Source of the DNA: Tissierellales bacterium
GTDB taxonomy: Bacteria; Bacillota; Clostridia; Tissierellales; Tissierellaceae
Length of the DNA: 64,000 nucleotides
Assembly: GCA_014360205.1 (NCBI GenBank)
Contig: JACIXZ010000002.1
Coordinates: 62,001 to 126,000 of the forward strand
Reading direction: 5' to 3'
The notes under the pieces are model-generated. The model saw nothing but the letters and a program-made list of their open reading frames with translations. It searched no databases and was not told the DNA's origin. The stretch's first letter is position 1. Every line of letters starts with the position of its first letter. A program made the position numbers and the translations under genes. Below are positions 17,883 through 27,075 of this stretch, in pieces.

Positions 17883-20098
17883 TGGAACTTAAACCAAATG
17901 AAAAATTAAACATAAAAGAGATTTTAAAGGATTTAGAGAATTATAGACCTAAAAGAAGAGGCTGGCATTGGAGAGAAGGAGTTGGAGAAGTTAGGAAAAT
18001 AGGTAAATTTGACTATTATGAAACATCAGAAAACTTAGTACAAAGTCAACCTCTTCCAGCAGCAAAGTATTTTGATAATATCGATCCACAACCTGCTCCA
18101 GTCATAACTACAGAAATAGCATCAGGTCGTTTTGAAGATGATATAAGAAGAATGAGAATGGCTGCATGGCATGGTGCAGATCATATAATGGTAATCCGTA
18201 CTGCTGGACAATCTCACTTTGAAAGCTTGATTGAAGGCACACCACAAGGTGTCGGCGGTATACCAATTAGTAGAAAACAGGTAAGAGCCCAGAGAAAAGC
18301 TTTAGATTTAATTGAAGAGGAAGTTGGAAGACCAATTAATTATCACTCATATGTATCAGGAGTAGCAGGACCAGAAATTGCTGTTATGTTTGCAGAAGAA
18401 GGAGTTAATGGAGCTCATCAAGATCCTCAATACAATGTATTATATAGAAATATAAACATGGTGAGATCATTTGTTGATGCAGCAGAAGCAAAAAAAGTTA
18501 TGACTTGGGCTGATATAGCACAAATTGATGGTGCTCATAATGCAAATGCAACGGCAAGAGAAGCTTGGAAAGTAATGCCTGAATTAATGGTGCAGCATGC
18601 TTTAAACTCAATGTATTCTGTAAAAATAGGCATGAAAAAGTCAAATATATGCTTGTCAACTGTTCCTCCAACTGCACCACCAGCGCCTTGTATGAGATTG
18701 GATTTGCCTTATGCAATAGCTTTGAGAGAGCTATTTAAAGAATACAGAATGAGAGCTCAAATGAACACAAAGTATATGGAATCATCTACTAGAGAAGCTA
18801 CTGTAACACATGTGCTAAATTTATTGATTTCAGAACTTACTTCAGCAGATATTCAATCCACAATAACACCAGATGAAGGTAGAAATGTACCTTGGCATAT
18901 CTTTAATATTGAGGCTGTTGACACAGCTAAGCAAGCTTTCAACGGAATGGATGGATTGATGAAAATGATAAAGGTAGATAGAGAAGGCGAATATCTATCT
19001 ACAAAAGTTAGAGAACTTAAAGAAAGAGCCGTTTTATTTATGGAAGAAATATTAGAAATAGGTGGATACTTTAAAGCTGTTGAGGAAGGTTTCTTTGTAG
19101 ACTCTGGATATTATCCTGAAAGAAATGGTGATGGGATTGTCAGAAAAATAGATGGAGGGGTTGGTGTAGGAACAGTATTTGAAAGAGATAAGGAATACAT
19201 GGCACCTGTAACTGCTCACTTTGGATATAACAATCTAGAACAATATGGGCAAGAATATGTTGATAATCCTTCCTTATTAATTGATGGTTCTACATTTGAA
19301 AAACCTGAAAAAATCATATTTATTGATGAACTTGATGAAACAGACAATGTCAATGTAAGGTTAGAAGAAGTTAAAGACTTGTTGAATACTAATCTCATTA
19401 AGCCTGAAATGGAATGGCTTGGAGATGGAGTAGTTTTACTAACTATGTTTTTGCCAACTGATATCCGCACTGCTGAATTTGCAGCACTAGAAATTGGGAA
19501 AAATTTAAATTTAAAAGATTGTGAAGTTATTCATAGGGAAGTAATGCAACAAGCAGAAGGAACTAGAATTGAGTTAAAAGGAAGAGTTGATTTTACAATA
19601 GATATATCTAAATTAGTCATTCCTCCAAAGCCAGAGGAAATGAGTGAAGATGAAATAAGAGCTGAGATATCTAAAAAACCAATGAAAGTTGTTGCAGCTA
19701 CAGTTGGAGAGGATGAGCATTCAGTTGGATTAAGAGAAATAATTGATATCAAACATGGAGGAATAGAAAAATATGGCATTGAGTGCCACATTTTAGGGAC
19801 TTCTGTTCCAGTAGAAAAATTGGTTGATGCAGCAATAGAATTAAATGCAGATGCAATTTTAGTCTCGACAATTATTTCCCATGATGATATTCACTACAAG
19901 AACATGAAGAAGCTAAATGATTATGCTATTGAAAAGGGAGTTAGAGACAAGTTGATAATTGTTGCTGGTGGAACTCAAGTGTCCAATGAAATGGCAGTAA
20001 AAAATGGAATGGATGCAGGATTTGGAAGAGGAACAAAAGGTTCTCATGTTGCTACATTCCTTGTCAAGAAAAGACGTGAGATGGAAAATGAAAATTGA
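17882..20098 (+). CDS. oraE: D-ornithine 4,5-aminomutase, large subunit OraE
   Basis: This 738-residue catalytic subunit carries a TIM-barrel-type N-terminal part (about 60-430) and a C-terminal cobalamin-binding Rossmann domain. The base-off B12 motif DxHxxG is D611-E-H613-S-V-G616, and K624 in the following DIKHGG corresponds to the PLP-binding lysine of characterised OraE. ILVSTIISHDDIHYKNMKKLNDY and VAGGTQV near the end complete the B12 domain. The mutase migrates the terminal amino group of D-ornithine. The gene overlaps the glmL-like gene by 11 bases. Confidence 0.96.
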   Translation: MELKPNEKLNIKEILKDLENYRPKRRGWHWREGVGEVRKIGKFDYYETSENLVQSQPLPAAKYFDNIDPQPAPVITTEIASGRFEDDIRRMRMAAWHGADHIMVIRTAGQSHFESLIEGTPQGVGGIPISRKQVRAQRKALDLIEEEVGRPINYHSYVSGVAGPEIAVMFAEEGVNGAHQDPQYNVLYRNINMVRSFVDAAEAKKVMTWADIAQIDGAHNANATAREAWKVMPELMVQHALNSMYSVKIGMKKSNICLSTVPPTAPPAPCMRLDLPYAIALRELFKEYRMRAQMNTKYMESSTREATVTHVLNLLISELTSADIQSTITPDEGRNVPWHIFNIEAVDTAKQAFNGMDGLMKMIKVDREGEYLSTKVRELKERAVLFMEEILEIGGYFKAVEEGFFVDSGYYPERNGDGIVRKIDGGVGVGTVFERDKEYMAPVTAHFGYNNLEQYGQEYVDNPSLLIDGSTFEKPEKIIFIDELDETDNVNVRLEEVKDLLNTNLIKPEMEWLGDGVVLLTMFLPTDIRTAEFAALEIGKNLNLKDCEVIHREVMQQAEGTRIELKGRVDFTIDISKLVIPPKPEEMSEDEIRAEISKKPMKVVAATVGEDEHSVGLREIIDIKHGGIEKYGIECHILGTSVPVEKLVDAAIELNADAILVSTIISHDDIHYKNMKKLNDYAIEKGVRDKLIIVAGGTQVSNEMAVKNGMDAGFGRGTKGSHVATFLVKKRREMENEN

Positions 20099-21464
20099 TT
20101 TATTAGTTGCTGAAATAGGAAGCACCACAACTGTCGTAAATGCATTTGACAATATAAAAGTAGCCCCTGTTTTTCTTGGACAGGGGCAAGCTCCTACCTC
20201 AGTATTAGAAGGCGATGTAAACATTGGATTAAAGTCAGCCATTGAGGATTTTAAACGAAATAATGGTATTTCAGAGCTTAAATACAATGAACTCATCGCG
20301 ACAAGTTCTGCAGCAGGCGGACTAAAAATGACTGTACATGGATTGGTTTATGACATGACAGTACGTGCTGCAAAAGAAGCTGCTTTAGGAGCAGGAGCGA
20401 ATATAAAATATATTACATCAGGGAGATTGAGAAAATCCGACTTAAAAAAGATTGAAGAAATAAAACCCAATATAATATTGATAGCAGGTGGCGTTGATTA
20501 CGGAGAAAGGGACACAGCTCTTTACAACAGTGAATTGATAGCAAGCTTAAACTTAGATATACCAGTAATATATGCAGGAAATATAGAAAATCATGATGAA
20601 ATAAAGGAAATATTTAAAGACACAAAAACAGAACTGTATATAGTAGAAAATGTTTATCCAGAGATTGATCAATTAAATGTAGAGCCAACTAGAAAAATAA
20701 TACAACAAGTTTTTGAAAAACATATAATCCATGCACCAGGAATGACAAAGATTAGAGAAATGGTAAATGGAAACATAGTACCAACTCCTGGAGCAGTTAT
20801 GAAAGCCTGTGAGTTACTATATGAACAAATAGGAGATCTTGTTGCTATCGATGTTGGAGGTGCAACTACTGATGTTCATTCTGTAACTGATGGAAGTGAA
20901 GAAATCAATCGAATGCTTATCAGCCCTGAACCTAAAGCTAAGAGGACGGTTGAAGGAGACCTCGGGGTATATGTGAACGCAAAAAATATAATAGAAGGCA
21001 TAGGAGAAGATGTTTTAATTAGAAAACTAGGGGTATCTAAAGAAAAATTAGATTGTTTGATATCAAGCATTAAACCAATACCTGAGAGTGAAGATGAGAT
21101 TAGGTTTATTGAAACTTTGACAGAATACGCTTGTGTAACTGCAATAAAACGTCATGCTGGTATTTTAAAGAATCTATATGGTCCTACCGGTAAGACAACA
21201 TTTGCCGAAGGAAAAGATTTAACTAGCGTAAAATATGTAATAGGTACTGGTGGCGCATTAACGAGATTGCCACATAGAATTGAAATATTGAGAAATATTC
21301 CTCATTCTAATAATGGAATGGAGTTATTACCTAATCCTGATGTTGAAATTTTGATAGACAATCATTACATCATGGCATCTTTAGGTGTCATGTCGTATAG
21401 GTATCCTGATGCAGCAATAAAATTGCTTTATGATAGTTTAGACATAAATATGAAAGGGGAATAA
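20088..21464 (+). CDS. GlmL/MutL-family protein, probable aminomutase partner
   Basis: This 458-residue ASKHA-fold protein begins with the phosphate loop LVAEIGSTTT (5-14) and has a second loop LVAIDVGGATTDVHSV in the middle, as in GlmL/MutL proteins beside glutamate mutase. Its place directly after oraE suggests an ATP-dependent chaperone or reactivase that exchanges damaged cobalamin in OraE; that role is inference by analogy. ATG 20088 lies within the end of oraE; longer in-frame starts from 20004 lack a family-like N-terminus. Confidence 0.85.
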   Translation: MKIDLLVAEIGSTTTVVNAFDNIKVAPVFLGQGQAPTSVLEGDVNIGLKSAIEDFKRNNGISELKYNELIATSSAAGGLKMTVHGLVYDMTVRAAKEAALGAGANIKYITSGRLRKSDLKKIEEIKPNIILIAGGVDYGERDTALYNSELIASLNLDIPVIYAGNIENHDEIKEIFKDTKTELYIVENVYPEIDQLNVEPTRKIIQQVFEKHIIHAPGMTKIREMVNGNIVPTPGAVMKACELLYEQIGDLVAIDVGGATTDVHSVTDGSEEINRMLISPEPKAKRTVEGDLGVYVNAKNIIEGIGEDVLIRKLGVSKEKLDCLISSIKPIPESEDEIRFIETLTEYACVTAIKRHAGILKNLYGPTGKTTFAEGKDLTSVKYVIGTGGALTRLPHRIEILRNIPHSNNGMELLPNPDVEILIDNHYIMASLGVMSYRYPDAAIKLLYDSLDINMKGE

Positions 21465-21466
21465 AA

Positions 21467-22531
21467 GTGTCTTACCCAAGAGTAATTATAGATACTAAGA
21501 AAATTGAATCAAATGTATCAACAGTAGTTTCACTTGCTAAGAAAGAGGGGATAACAATTGCTGGTGTTACTAAAGGTTATTGTGCCTACCCAGAGATTGT
21601 TAAAGCTTATATCAATGGAGGCGTAGATTACTTAGCAGATTCTAGAATAGAGAACTTAAAAAAGATCGCACAATTTGATATTCCGAAGATGATGCTCCGA
21701 TTGCCAATGATTTCACAAGCTAAGGAAACAGTAGAATACGCTGACATATCGCTAAACTCTGAGTTAGAAACTATATACGCATTAAATGAAGCAAGTGAAA
21801 GTTTAGGGAAAGTTCACAAAGTAATTTTAATGGCTGATCTAGGAGATTTAAGAGAAGGCTATTTTAACAAAGAAGAATTATTGCATGCTGTTGATGAAAT
21901 ATTAGAATTGAATAACATTGAACTTTATGGCTTAGGAGTAAATTTGACTTGTTATGGTGGAGTTATACCCAAAAGACATATATTGCAAAAACTTGTAGAT
22001 TATAAAAATGAAATTGAAGAAAAATTTGAAATAAAGCTAGAAATGTTGTCAGGAGGCAACTCAAGTACAGTCCATTTATTAGGTACGGGCGAGATTCCTA
22101 ATGGCATCAACAATTTAAGACTCGGAGAATCCATAATATTCGGAACGGAATCTGCATATGGAAGACACCTTGATGGGACTGATAGCACCGCGTTTCGGTT
22201 AGAAGCTGAAATTATAGAAATCAAAGAGAAACCATCAGTACCAACTGAAGAAATAGGCAGAGACGCTTTTGGAAAAGTGCCAACTTTTGTAGATAGAGGA
22301 GTAAGAAAAAGATTGATTTGTGCAGTTGGCAAACAAGACATTGATTTAGACAGCTTATATCCATTAGATAAAGATTTGATAATTTTAGGTGGAAGTTCAG
22401 ATCACACTATTATAGATGCTTCAGATTCTAAAATTGATTATAGCGTTGGGGACATATTAGCATTTAATCTCCACTATGTGAGCATGTTAAGAGCTATGAC
22501 TTCTGAATATATAGAAAAAATCATAATTTAA
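21467..22531 (+). CDS. orr: Ornithine racemase (alanine racemase family)
   Basis: This 354-residue fold-type III PLP enzyme has the cofactor lysine at K36 in GVTKGYC, and a C-terminal beta domain. Alone it would be called an alanine/ornithine racemase; within this operon it supplies D-ornithine from L-ornithine for OraSE. The start is GTG at 21467 with AAAGGGGA 6 bases upstream. It is the last gene of the operon here, whereas in some clostridia orr lies first. A hairpin terminator begins at its stop codon. Confidence 0.9.
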   Translation: MSYPRVIIDTKKIESNVSTVVSLAKKEGITIAGVTKGYCAYPEIVKAYINGGVDYLADSRIENLKKIAQFDIPKMMLRLPMISQAKETVEYADISLNSELETIYALNEASESLGKVHKVILMADLGDLREGYFNKEELLHAVDEILELNNIELYGLGVNLTCYGGVIPKRHILQKLVDYKNEIEEKFEIKLEMLSGGNSSTVHLLGTGEIPNGINNLRLGESIIFGTESAYGRHLDGTDSTAFRLEAEIIEIKEKPSVPTEEIGRDAFGKVPTFVDRGVRKRLICAVGKQDIDLDSLYPLDKDLIILGGSSDHTIIDASDSKIDYSVGDILAFNLHYVSMLRAMTSEYIEKIII

Positions 22532-22555
22532 GGGGCTATAAGCCCCTTAAATTTT
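22530..22555. terminator. Convergent terminator between orr and the minus-strand lipoprotein gene
   Basis: An 8-bp stem (AAGGGGCT at 22530-22537 with AGCCCCTT at 22541-22548) closes a 3-base loop. It is followed by AAATTTT on the + strand and by AAATTATG on the - strand. It overlaps the stop codons of both converging genes and ends the ornithine operon. Confidence 0.8.
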
Positions 22556-23068
22556 CAACATGTTAATATCTGTTGTTTTTTCTATAAGTTTTTTCTCTAA
22601 GAATCCATTTACATCTTTGTCATAGACATAATCAGTGATCGTCAAACTTGCAGTTCTAGGACTAATTATACTTATAGTAAATACATCTTTTTCAAGGTAT
22701 ACATAGTAATTTACTTTACCAAGTTGGACATATTCATCAAATAGAACAAAATTTTCATTACTATCAAGAATGATAAGCTTAAAAACCTGTCCGTCATCCC
22801 ACATTATTTCACCTTTACTATCTTTTTGTGCAGACGTATATAAATTTATTTCTTCTTCAGTGCCATCAAAATCAAAATCATATTTAAAAGTCTCCAACAT
22901 AGTCAACTGAGAGATATCTTCTGGTGAGGAAGAGTATATAATGTTCTTTGTGTTTTCATCTTCATTTTGAATATTTCCATTATCTGAATTTTCGTTTACG
23001 CATCCACTTAAAAAAATTGCCAACATCAACATGAAAATAAAAATAGTACTCTTTACTCTAGGCTTCAT
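22547..23068 (-). CDS. Predicted lipoprotein of unknown function
   Basis: This 173-residue protein has a short basic start, a hydrophobic signal and the lipobox LSGC with C23 as the lipidated residue, so it should be anchored outside the membrane. A low-complexity N/E/D linker (24-42) leads to a domain beginning TFKYDFDFDGTEEEINLY, which resembles the DFDGDG-type calcium-loop sequences seen in many small secreted proteins. I do not recognise the family. ATG at 23068 (minus strand) has GGAGTG 6 bases upstream; a GTG at 23077 lies on that site. It shares a strand, and probably an operon, with the glycosyltransferase gene. Confidence 0.75.
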   Translation of the reverse strand: MKPRVKSTIFIFMLMLAIFLSGCVNENSDNGNIQNEDENTKNIIYSSSPEDISQLTMLETFKYDFDFDGTEEEINLYTSAQKDSKGEIMWDDGQVFKLIILDSNENFVLFDEYVQLGKVNYYVYLEKDVFTISIISPRTASLTITDYVYDKDVNGFLEKKLIEKTTDINMLKI

Positions 23069-23087
23069 AATGAACACTCCTAATCAT

Positions 23088-23912
23088 TTATTTATTTTCT
23101 AATTTTTGTACTTGTTTTTGATAGTGTTTATACAGAGAATAAAATTCACCACTGTATGGCTTTTTCCAAGGCTTCTTCTTTCCGCAGAAATGAAGTATAA
23201 CAGTGTTGTCAAAGATATAATCCATATCAACTTTGCCTTTACTTAAGAATTTATAATAAGTGTAAAACCTAGTATCATAATTATATAGTATCTCATCGAC
23301 ATCTTTTATATCCTTAGAATATAGCGAATTTAAAACATCTTGGTCTGGCAGCACTAATATAGCTTTGTTTTTTTCTATAAAATCAAATATTTCACTCTCG
23401 TCAATCCTTTTTCTTTGTTCAGTAAGATTCATCATCAGTACACCAGAATTGTAGTATTCTTCAATTTGGTATTGTAAAAGTCTTATTTTATTAATACCCT
23501 TTATGAATATCTTATTATGGTGACAAGCAGCAAAGAGATTTTTATTAAAATCTACATTATATAGGTCGGAAACTTCATTTATTACTAATATATCTGGATC
23601 GAGATAAAGAATTCTCTCCATGTTTTTTGGCAGGTATTTATGGGCAAATAACCTATAGTACATCTCTTCGCTATAATAAGACACTACTGGAGCATCTCTA
23701 AAATCATCGCTCGGAATTTTGATTGGGTTAAATGAATTATTAGGCCAATTTTTTACTATATAATCATTTAATGAATCCAACTCATTTTGTGGAATTCTTG
23801 AATGCATTAAATAAACATCAAAATTATTATTTTCATTGTTAGTAAATAATGAATAAAGCATTACCTTTAGCGGATTGATATAATTGGAGTCTAGACATAC
23901 TAATATATTCAA
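23088..23912 (-). CDS. Glycosyltransferase family 8 protein
   Basis: This 274-residue GT-A enzyme starts NILVCLDSNYINPLKVML, has the metal-binding DxD as D105-P-D107 in ILYLDPDILV, and ends with the family segment LHFCGKKKPWK. Family 8 enzymes transfer galactose or glucose from UDP-sugars to surface glycans or lipids; the substrate here is unknown. A TTG start at 23912 is chosen because AAGGAG lies 9 bases upstream and the N-terminus then matches the family. The ATG at 23921 is too close to that site. With the lipoprotein gene it is the only minus-strand block in the window. Confidence 0.85.
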   Translation of the reverse strand: MNILVCLDSNYINPLKVMLYSLFTNNENNNFDVYLMHSRIPQNELDSLNDYIVKNWPNNSFNPIKIPSDDFRDAPVVSYYSEEMYYRLFAHKYLPKNMERILYLDPDILVINEVSDLYNVDFNKNLFAACHHNKIFIKGINKIRLLQYQIEEYYNSGVLMMNLTEQRKRIDESEIFDFIEKNKAILVLPDQDVLNSLYSKDIKDVDEILYNYDTRFYTYYKFLSKGKVDMDYIFDNTVILHFCGKKKPWKKPYSGEFYSLYKHYQKQVQKLENK

Positions 23913-23996
23913 TAAAAACATCTCCTTAGCACAAAAAATATTTACATATTTATTATACCTAATTTTCATACAAATTGATAGGAATTTAATTTTATT

Positions 23997-24025
23997 TTAA
24001 TATTTGATTTTATTTATGATATAAT
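23997..24025 (+). promoter_or_regulatory. Promoter of rarA
   Basis: TTAATA (23997-24002) and TATAAT (24020-24025) are separated by 17 bases, and the -10 is extended by TGA. Just downstream, 24027-24048 forms an AT-only inverted repeat of 9 bp with a 4-base spacer, in the leader of rarA. Confidence 0.55.
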
Positions 24026-24063
24026 TAAATAATTATAATTAATTATTTATAGTTGGTGATGTA

Positions 24064-25392
24064 ATGGATTTATTCTCAATATCAATGAACAATTTTTTAG
24101 AAAAAAACGCACCATTATCAGATAGACTTAGACCGAGAACAATTGAAGAATTTATAGGGCAAGAACATATTGTGGGAGATGGTAAATTTTTAACTAGATC
24201 AATAAAAGCTGATCGAATCAGTTCGATGATTTATTATGGGCCACCAGGAACGGGAAAAACTACATTAGCAATGGTAATAGCAAATTCCACTAAGATGAAC
24301 TTTGAGAAAATATCAGCTGTTACATCTGGCGTTAAAGATATAAGAGAAGTAATTAACAAAGCAGAAGAAGCTTTAAAAATAGAAAATAAGAGAACTATAC
24401 TTTTTATCGATGAAATTCATAGATTTAACAAAGCACAACAAGACGCTTTGTTGCCTTTTGTTGAAAAAGGCATTATAATTCTAATAGGCGCCACAACAGA
24501 AAACCCATATTTCGAGATAAACAAAGCACTTTTGTCTAGAATGATGGTAGTGGAACTAAAACCATTAAGCAGAGATGAGCTCTTAATTTTGTTAGATAGA
24601 GCATTAAAGGATACCGAATATGGATTAGGAAACTTAAATATTGATATAGATGATGATGCGATAGACTACTTACTTACTGTTGCTGACGGCGATGCAAGAG
24701 TTTTATTGAATTCGTTGGAAATAGGAGTCTTATCAACAGATCCACTTGAAGATGGAGTAAGGCATATTTCTTTAGAAGATATTAAGAACTCAATTCAAAT
24801 GAAATCCTTTAAATATGACAAAGGTTCAGATGAACATTATGATACAATTTCTGCATTTATCAAGAGCATGAGAGGTTCAGATCCAGATGCTGCAGTTTTT
24901 TATCTTGCAAAGATGTTAAATGCAGGAGAAGATCCCAAATTCATAGCAAGAAGAATTATGATCGCTGCTTCTGAAGATGTTGGAAATGCTGATCCAAATG
25001 CGATTATAGTTGCTACAAATGCATTTTATGCAGTCAATGCTATCGGAATGCCTGAGGCCAGAATAATATTATCTCAAGCTGCTATCTATGTGGCTTGTGC
25101 GCCAAAAAGTAATAGTTCATATCTAGCCATTGATGCAGCACTTGAAGACATAAAAAATGAGGAGTCTGGGGACATACCAATATATTTGAAGGATGCTAGC
25201 TATTCTGGAGCGAAAGCACTAGGACGAGGCATCGATTATAAATATCCACATGATTACGACAATCACTACGTTAATCAAAACTATTTACCTGATAAGTTTA
25301 AAAACAAAGTTTATTATAAACCGACTGAATTAGGACATGAAGCTACAATAAAAAAGTGGTTGAACTTTATTAAAAAAGATAAACTAAAATAA
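24064..25392 (+). CDS. rarA: Replication-associated recombination protein RarA (MgsA)
   Basis: This 442-residue AAA+ ATPase acts at stalled replication forks. It has [17 protein letters not shown] at the N-terminus, Walker A GPPGTGKT (59-66), Walker B in [21 protein letters not shown], sensor GATTENP, and the C-terminal tetramerisation part with [20 protein letters not shown] and the family ending with [19 protein letters not shown]. The gene has its own promoter and stands 19 bases before asnS. Confidence 0.96.
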   Translation: MDLFSISMNNFLEKNAPLSDRLRPRTIEEFIGQEHIVGDGKFLTRSIKADRISSMIYYGPPGTGKTTLAMVIANSTKMNFEKISAVTSGVKDIREVINKAEEALKIENKRTILFIDEIHRFNKAQQDALLPFVEKGIIILIGATTENPYFEINKALLSRMMVVELKPLSRDELLILLDRALKDTEYGLGNLNIDIDDDAIDYLLTVADGDARVLLNSLEIGVLSTDPLEDGVRHISLEDIKNSIQMKSFKYDKGSDEHYDTISAFIKSMRGSDPDAAVFYLAKMLNAGEDPKFIARRIMIAASEDVGNADPNAIIVATNAFYAVNAIGMPEARIILSQAAIYVACAPKSNSSYLAIDAALEDIKNEESGDIPIYLKDASYSGAKALGRGIDYKYPHDYDNHYVNQNYLPDKFKNKVYYKPTELGHEATIKKWLNFIKKDKLK

Positions 25393-25411
25393 ATTACAAA
25401 AGGAGGATAAC

Positions 25412-26800
25412 ATGAAACCATCTGTAAAAGATATGTACAAATTTAAAGAAAGCTTTATTGGCAAGGAAGTAGAGATTGAGGGATGGATTAAAACAAAAAG
25501 ATCATCAAAAAAATTAGGATTTATAGAATTAAATGACGGTACATTCTTTAAAAATTTGCAAGTGATATATGAAGAAAATATAAATAATTTCGATGATATA
25601 GATAAATTGCCTATATATACCGCTATAAAAGTGTTAGGGACAGTCGTAGTAACACCACAGGCTAAACAACCTTTTGAGATAAAGGCTCACGAGATAAATA
25701 TATTAGCTCCATCAGACAATGATTATCCTATTCAAAAGAAGAAACATTCGCTTGAATATCTAAGGACTTTACAACACTTAAGACCTAGAACAAATACATT
25801 TAATGCAGTTTTTAGAGTAAGATCAATGATGGCTTTTGCAATTCACAAATTTTTTCAGGAAAAAGGTTTTGTGTATGTGAACACACCTATTATAACTGCC
25901 TCTGATGCAGAAGGTGCTGGAGAGATGTTTAGAGTGACGACACTAGATTTAAACAACCTACCTAGAACTGAAAACGGAGAAATAGATTTCAAAGAAGATT
26001 TTTTTGGCAAAGAGACTAACTTGACTGTAAGTGGACAACTTGAAGCGGAGGCATTTGCATTAGCATTTAAAAATGTGTACACTTTTGGGCCTACTTTCAG
26101 AGCTGAGAATTCGAATACAGCTAGGCATGCAGCAGAGTTCTGGATGATTGAACCAGAGATAGCATTTGCAGATTTAGCTGATGATATGAAATTAGCCGAA
26201 GAGATGTTTAAATATATTATTAACTATGTCTTAGAAAACGCAAAAGAAGAAATGGATTTCTTTGATTCCTTTATATCAAACGGATTGATTGACAGACTTA
26301 CCAACATTGTAAATTCAGATTTTGGAGTAATTACTTATACTGAAGCCATAGATTTATTGAAAAAGTCAGGTGTAGAGTTCCAATTCCCTGTAGAATGGGG
26401 TATGGATTTACAGACAGAACATGAAAGATATTTGACAGAACAAGAGTTCAACAAACCGATATTTGTAATTGACTATCCAAAAGAAATCAAGGCTTTTTAC
26501 ATGAGAGTTAATGATGACAACAGAACTGTTGCAGCTATGGATTTGCTAGTTCCAGGAGTTGGAGAAATTATTGGAGGCAGTCAAAGAGAAGAAAGACTCG
26601 ACGTATTATTGGATAAAATGAAAGCTAACGATATGAATTTAGAAAACTATTGGTGGTATCTTGAGTTAAGAAAGTACGGTGGAGTTAAACATGCTGGATT
26701 TGGACTTGGATTTGAAAGAGCAGTTATGTATATCACAGGAATGTCAAATATAAGAGATGTAATTCCATTTCCAAGAACTGTAAATAGTTGTGAATTTTAG
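25412..26800 (+). CDS. asnS: Asparaginyl-tRNA synthetase
   Basis: This 462-residue class IIb synthetase charges tRNA-Asn. An N-terminal OB-fold anticodon domain (about 17-105) precedes the catalytic core with motif 2 [22 protein letters not shown] and motif 3 [27 protein letters not shown], typical of AsnRS. A presence of GSQREERLD in the core also fits AsnRS. An AGGAGG site lies 7 bases before the ATG. No terminator separates it from the T-box leader of leuS. Confidence 0.96.
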   Translation: MKPSVKDMYKFKESFIGKEVEIEGWIKTKRSSKKLGFIELNDGTFFKNLQVIYEENINNFDDIDKLPIYTAIKVLGTVVVTPQAKQPFEIKAHEINILAPSDNDYPIQKKKHSLEYLRTLQHLRPRTNTFNAVFRVRSMMAFAIHKFFQEKGFVYVNTPIITASDAEGAGEMFRVTTLDLNNLPRTENGEIDFKEDFFGKETNLTVSGQLEAEAFALAFKNVYTFGPTFRAENSNTARHAAEFWMIEPEIAFADLADDMKLAEEMFKYIINYVLENAKEEMDFFDSFISNGLIDRLTNIVNSDFGVITYTEAIDLLKKSGVEFQFPVEWGMDLQTEHERYLTEQEFNKPIFVIDYPKEIKAFYMRVNDDNRTVAAMDLLVPGVGEIIGGSQREERLDVLLDKMKANDMNLENYWWYLELRKYGGVKHAGFGLGFERAVMYITGMSNIRDVIPFPRTVNSCEF

Positions 26801-26807
26801 ATTTTTG

Positions 26808-26836
26808 TTGTAATTTGAATTACCATCTGGTATACT
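26808..26836 (+). promoter_or_regulatory. Promoter of the leuS T-box leader
   Basis: TTGTAA (26808-26813) and TATACT (26831-26836) are separated by 17 bases, with an extended -10 (TGG). Transcription would begin near 26843, just before the T-box stem I. Confidence 0.7.
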
Positions 26837-26842
26837 TTAAAC

Positions 26843-27057
26843 AAATTTAATATAAACAATGATAAGAAGTAGTAAGATATGCTTTAATTTCCAGAGAGTT
26901 GTCGAATGGTGAAAGGCAATATTTAGGGTATCTGAACTCGTCTTAGAGTTTCCAAGCTAATTGGACGGGATATCTCGTTATATAAATGAGTGGATTAATC
27001 AAAAAGAGTGGTACCGCGGAAAAACCTTTCGTCTCTAAGACGAAAGGTTAATTTTTT
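26843..27057 (+). ncRNA. T-box leader of leuS, leucine specific
   Basis: The leader has stem I sequences, the T-box motif AGTGGTACCGCGG (27007-27019) that pairs with the uncharged tRNA acceptor end in the antiterminator, and an intrinsic terminator. The terminator is a perfect 12-bp stem (27023-27034 with 27038-27049) with a 3-base loop and six T from 27052. A CTC at 26937-26939, in the GAACTC of the specifier region, is the probable leucine specifier codon. Low charged tRNA-Leu would therefore allow read-through into leuS. Confidence 0.93.
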
Positions 27058-27075
27058 GTTTACGGAGGTTATTTT

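Noticed and set aside
20004-20087. Longer glmL-like reading frame starting inside oraE
   Set aside because: The family N-terminus begins at ATG 20088; the extension is a shadow of oraE in another frame.
24027-24048. AT-only inverted repeat before rarA
   Set aside because: Nine perfect base pairs, but composed only of A and T in a very AT-rich spacer, so chance is likely.
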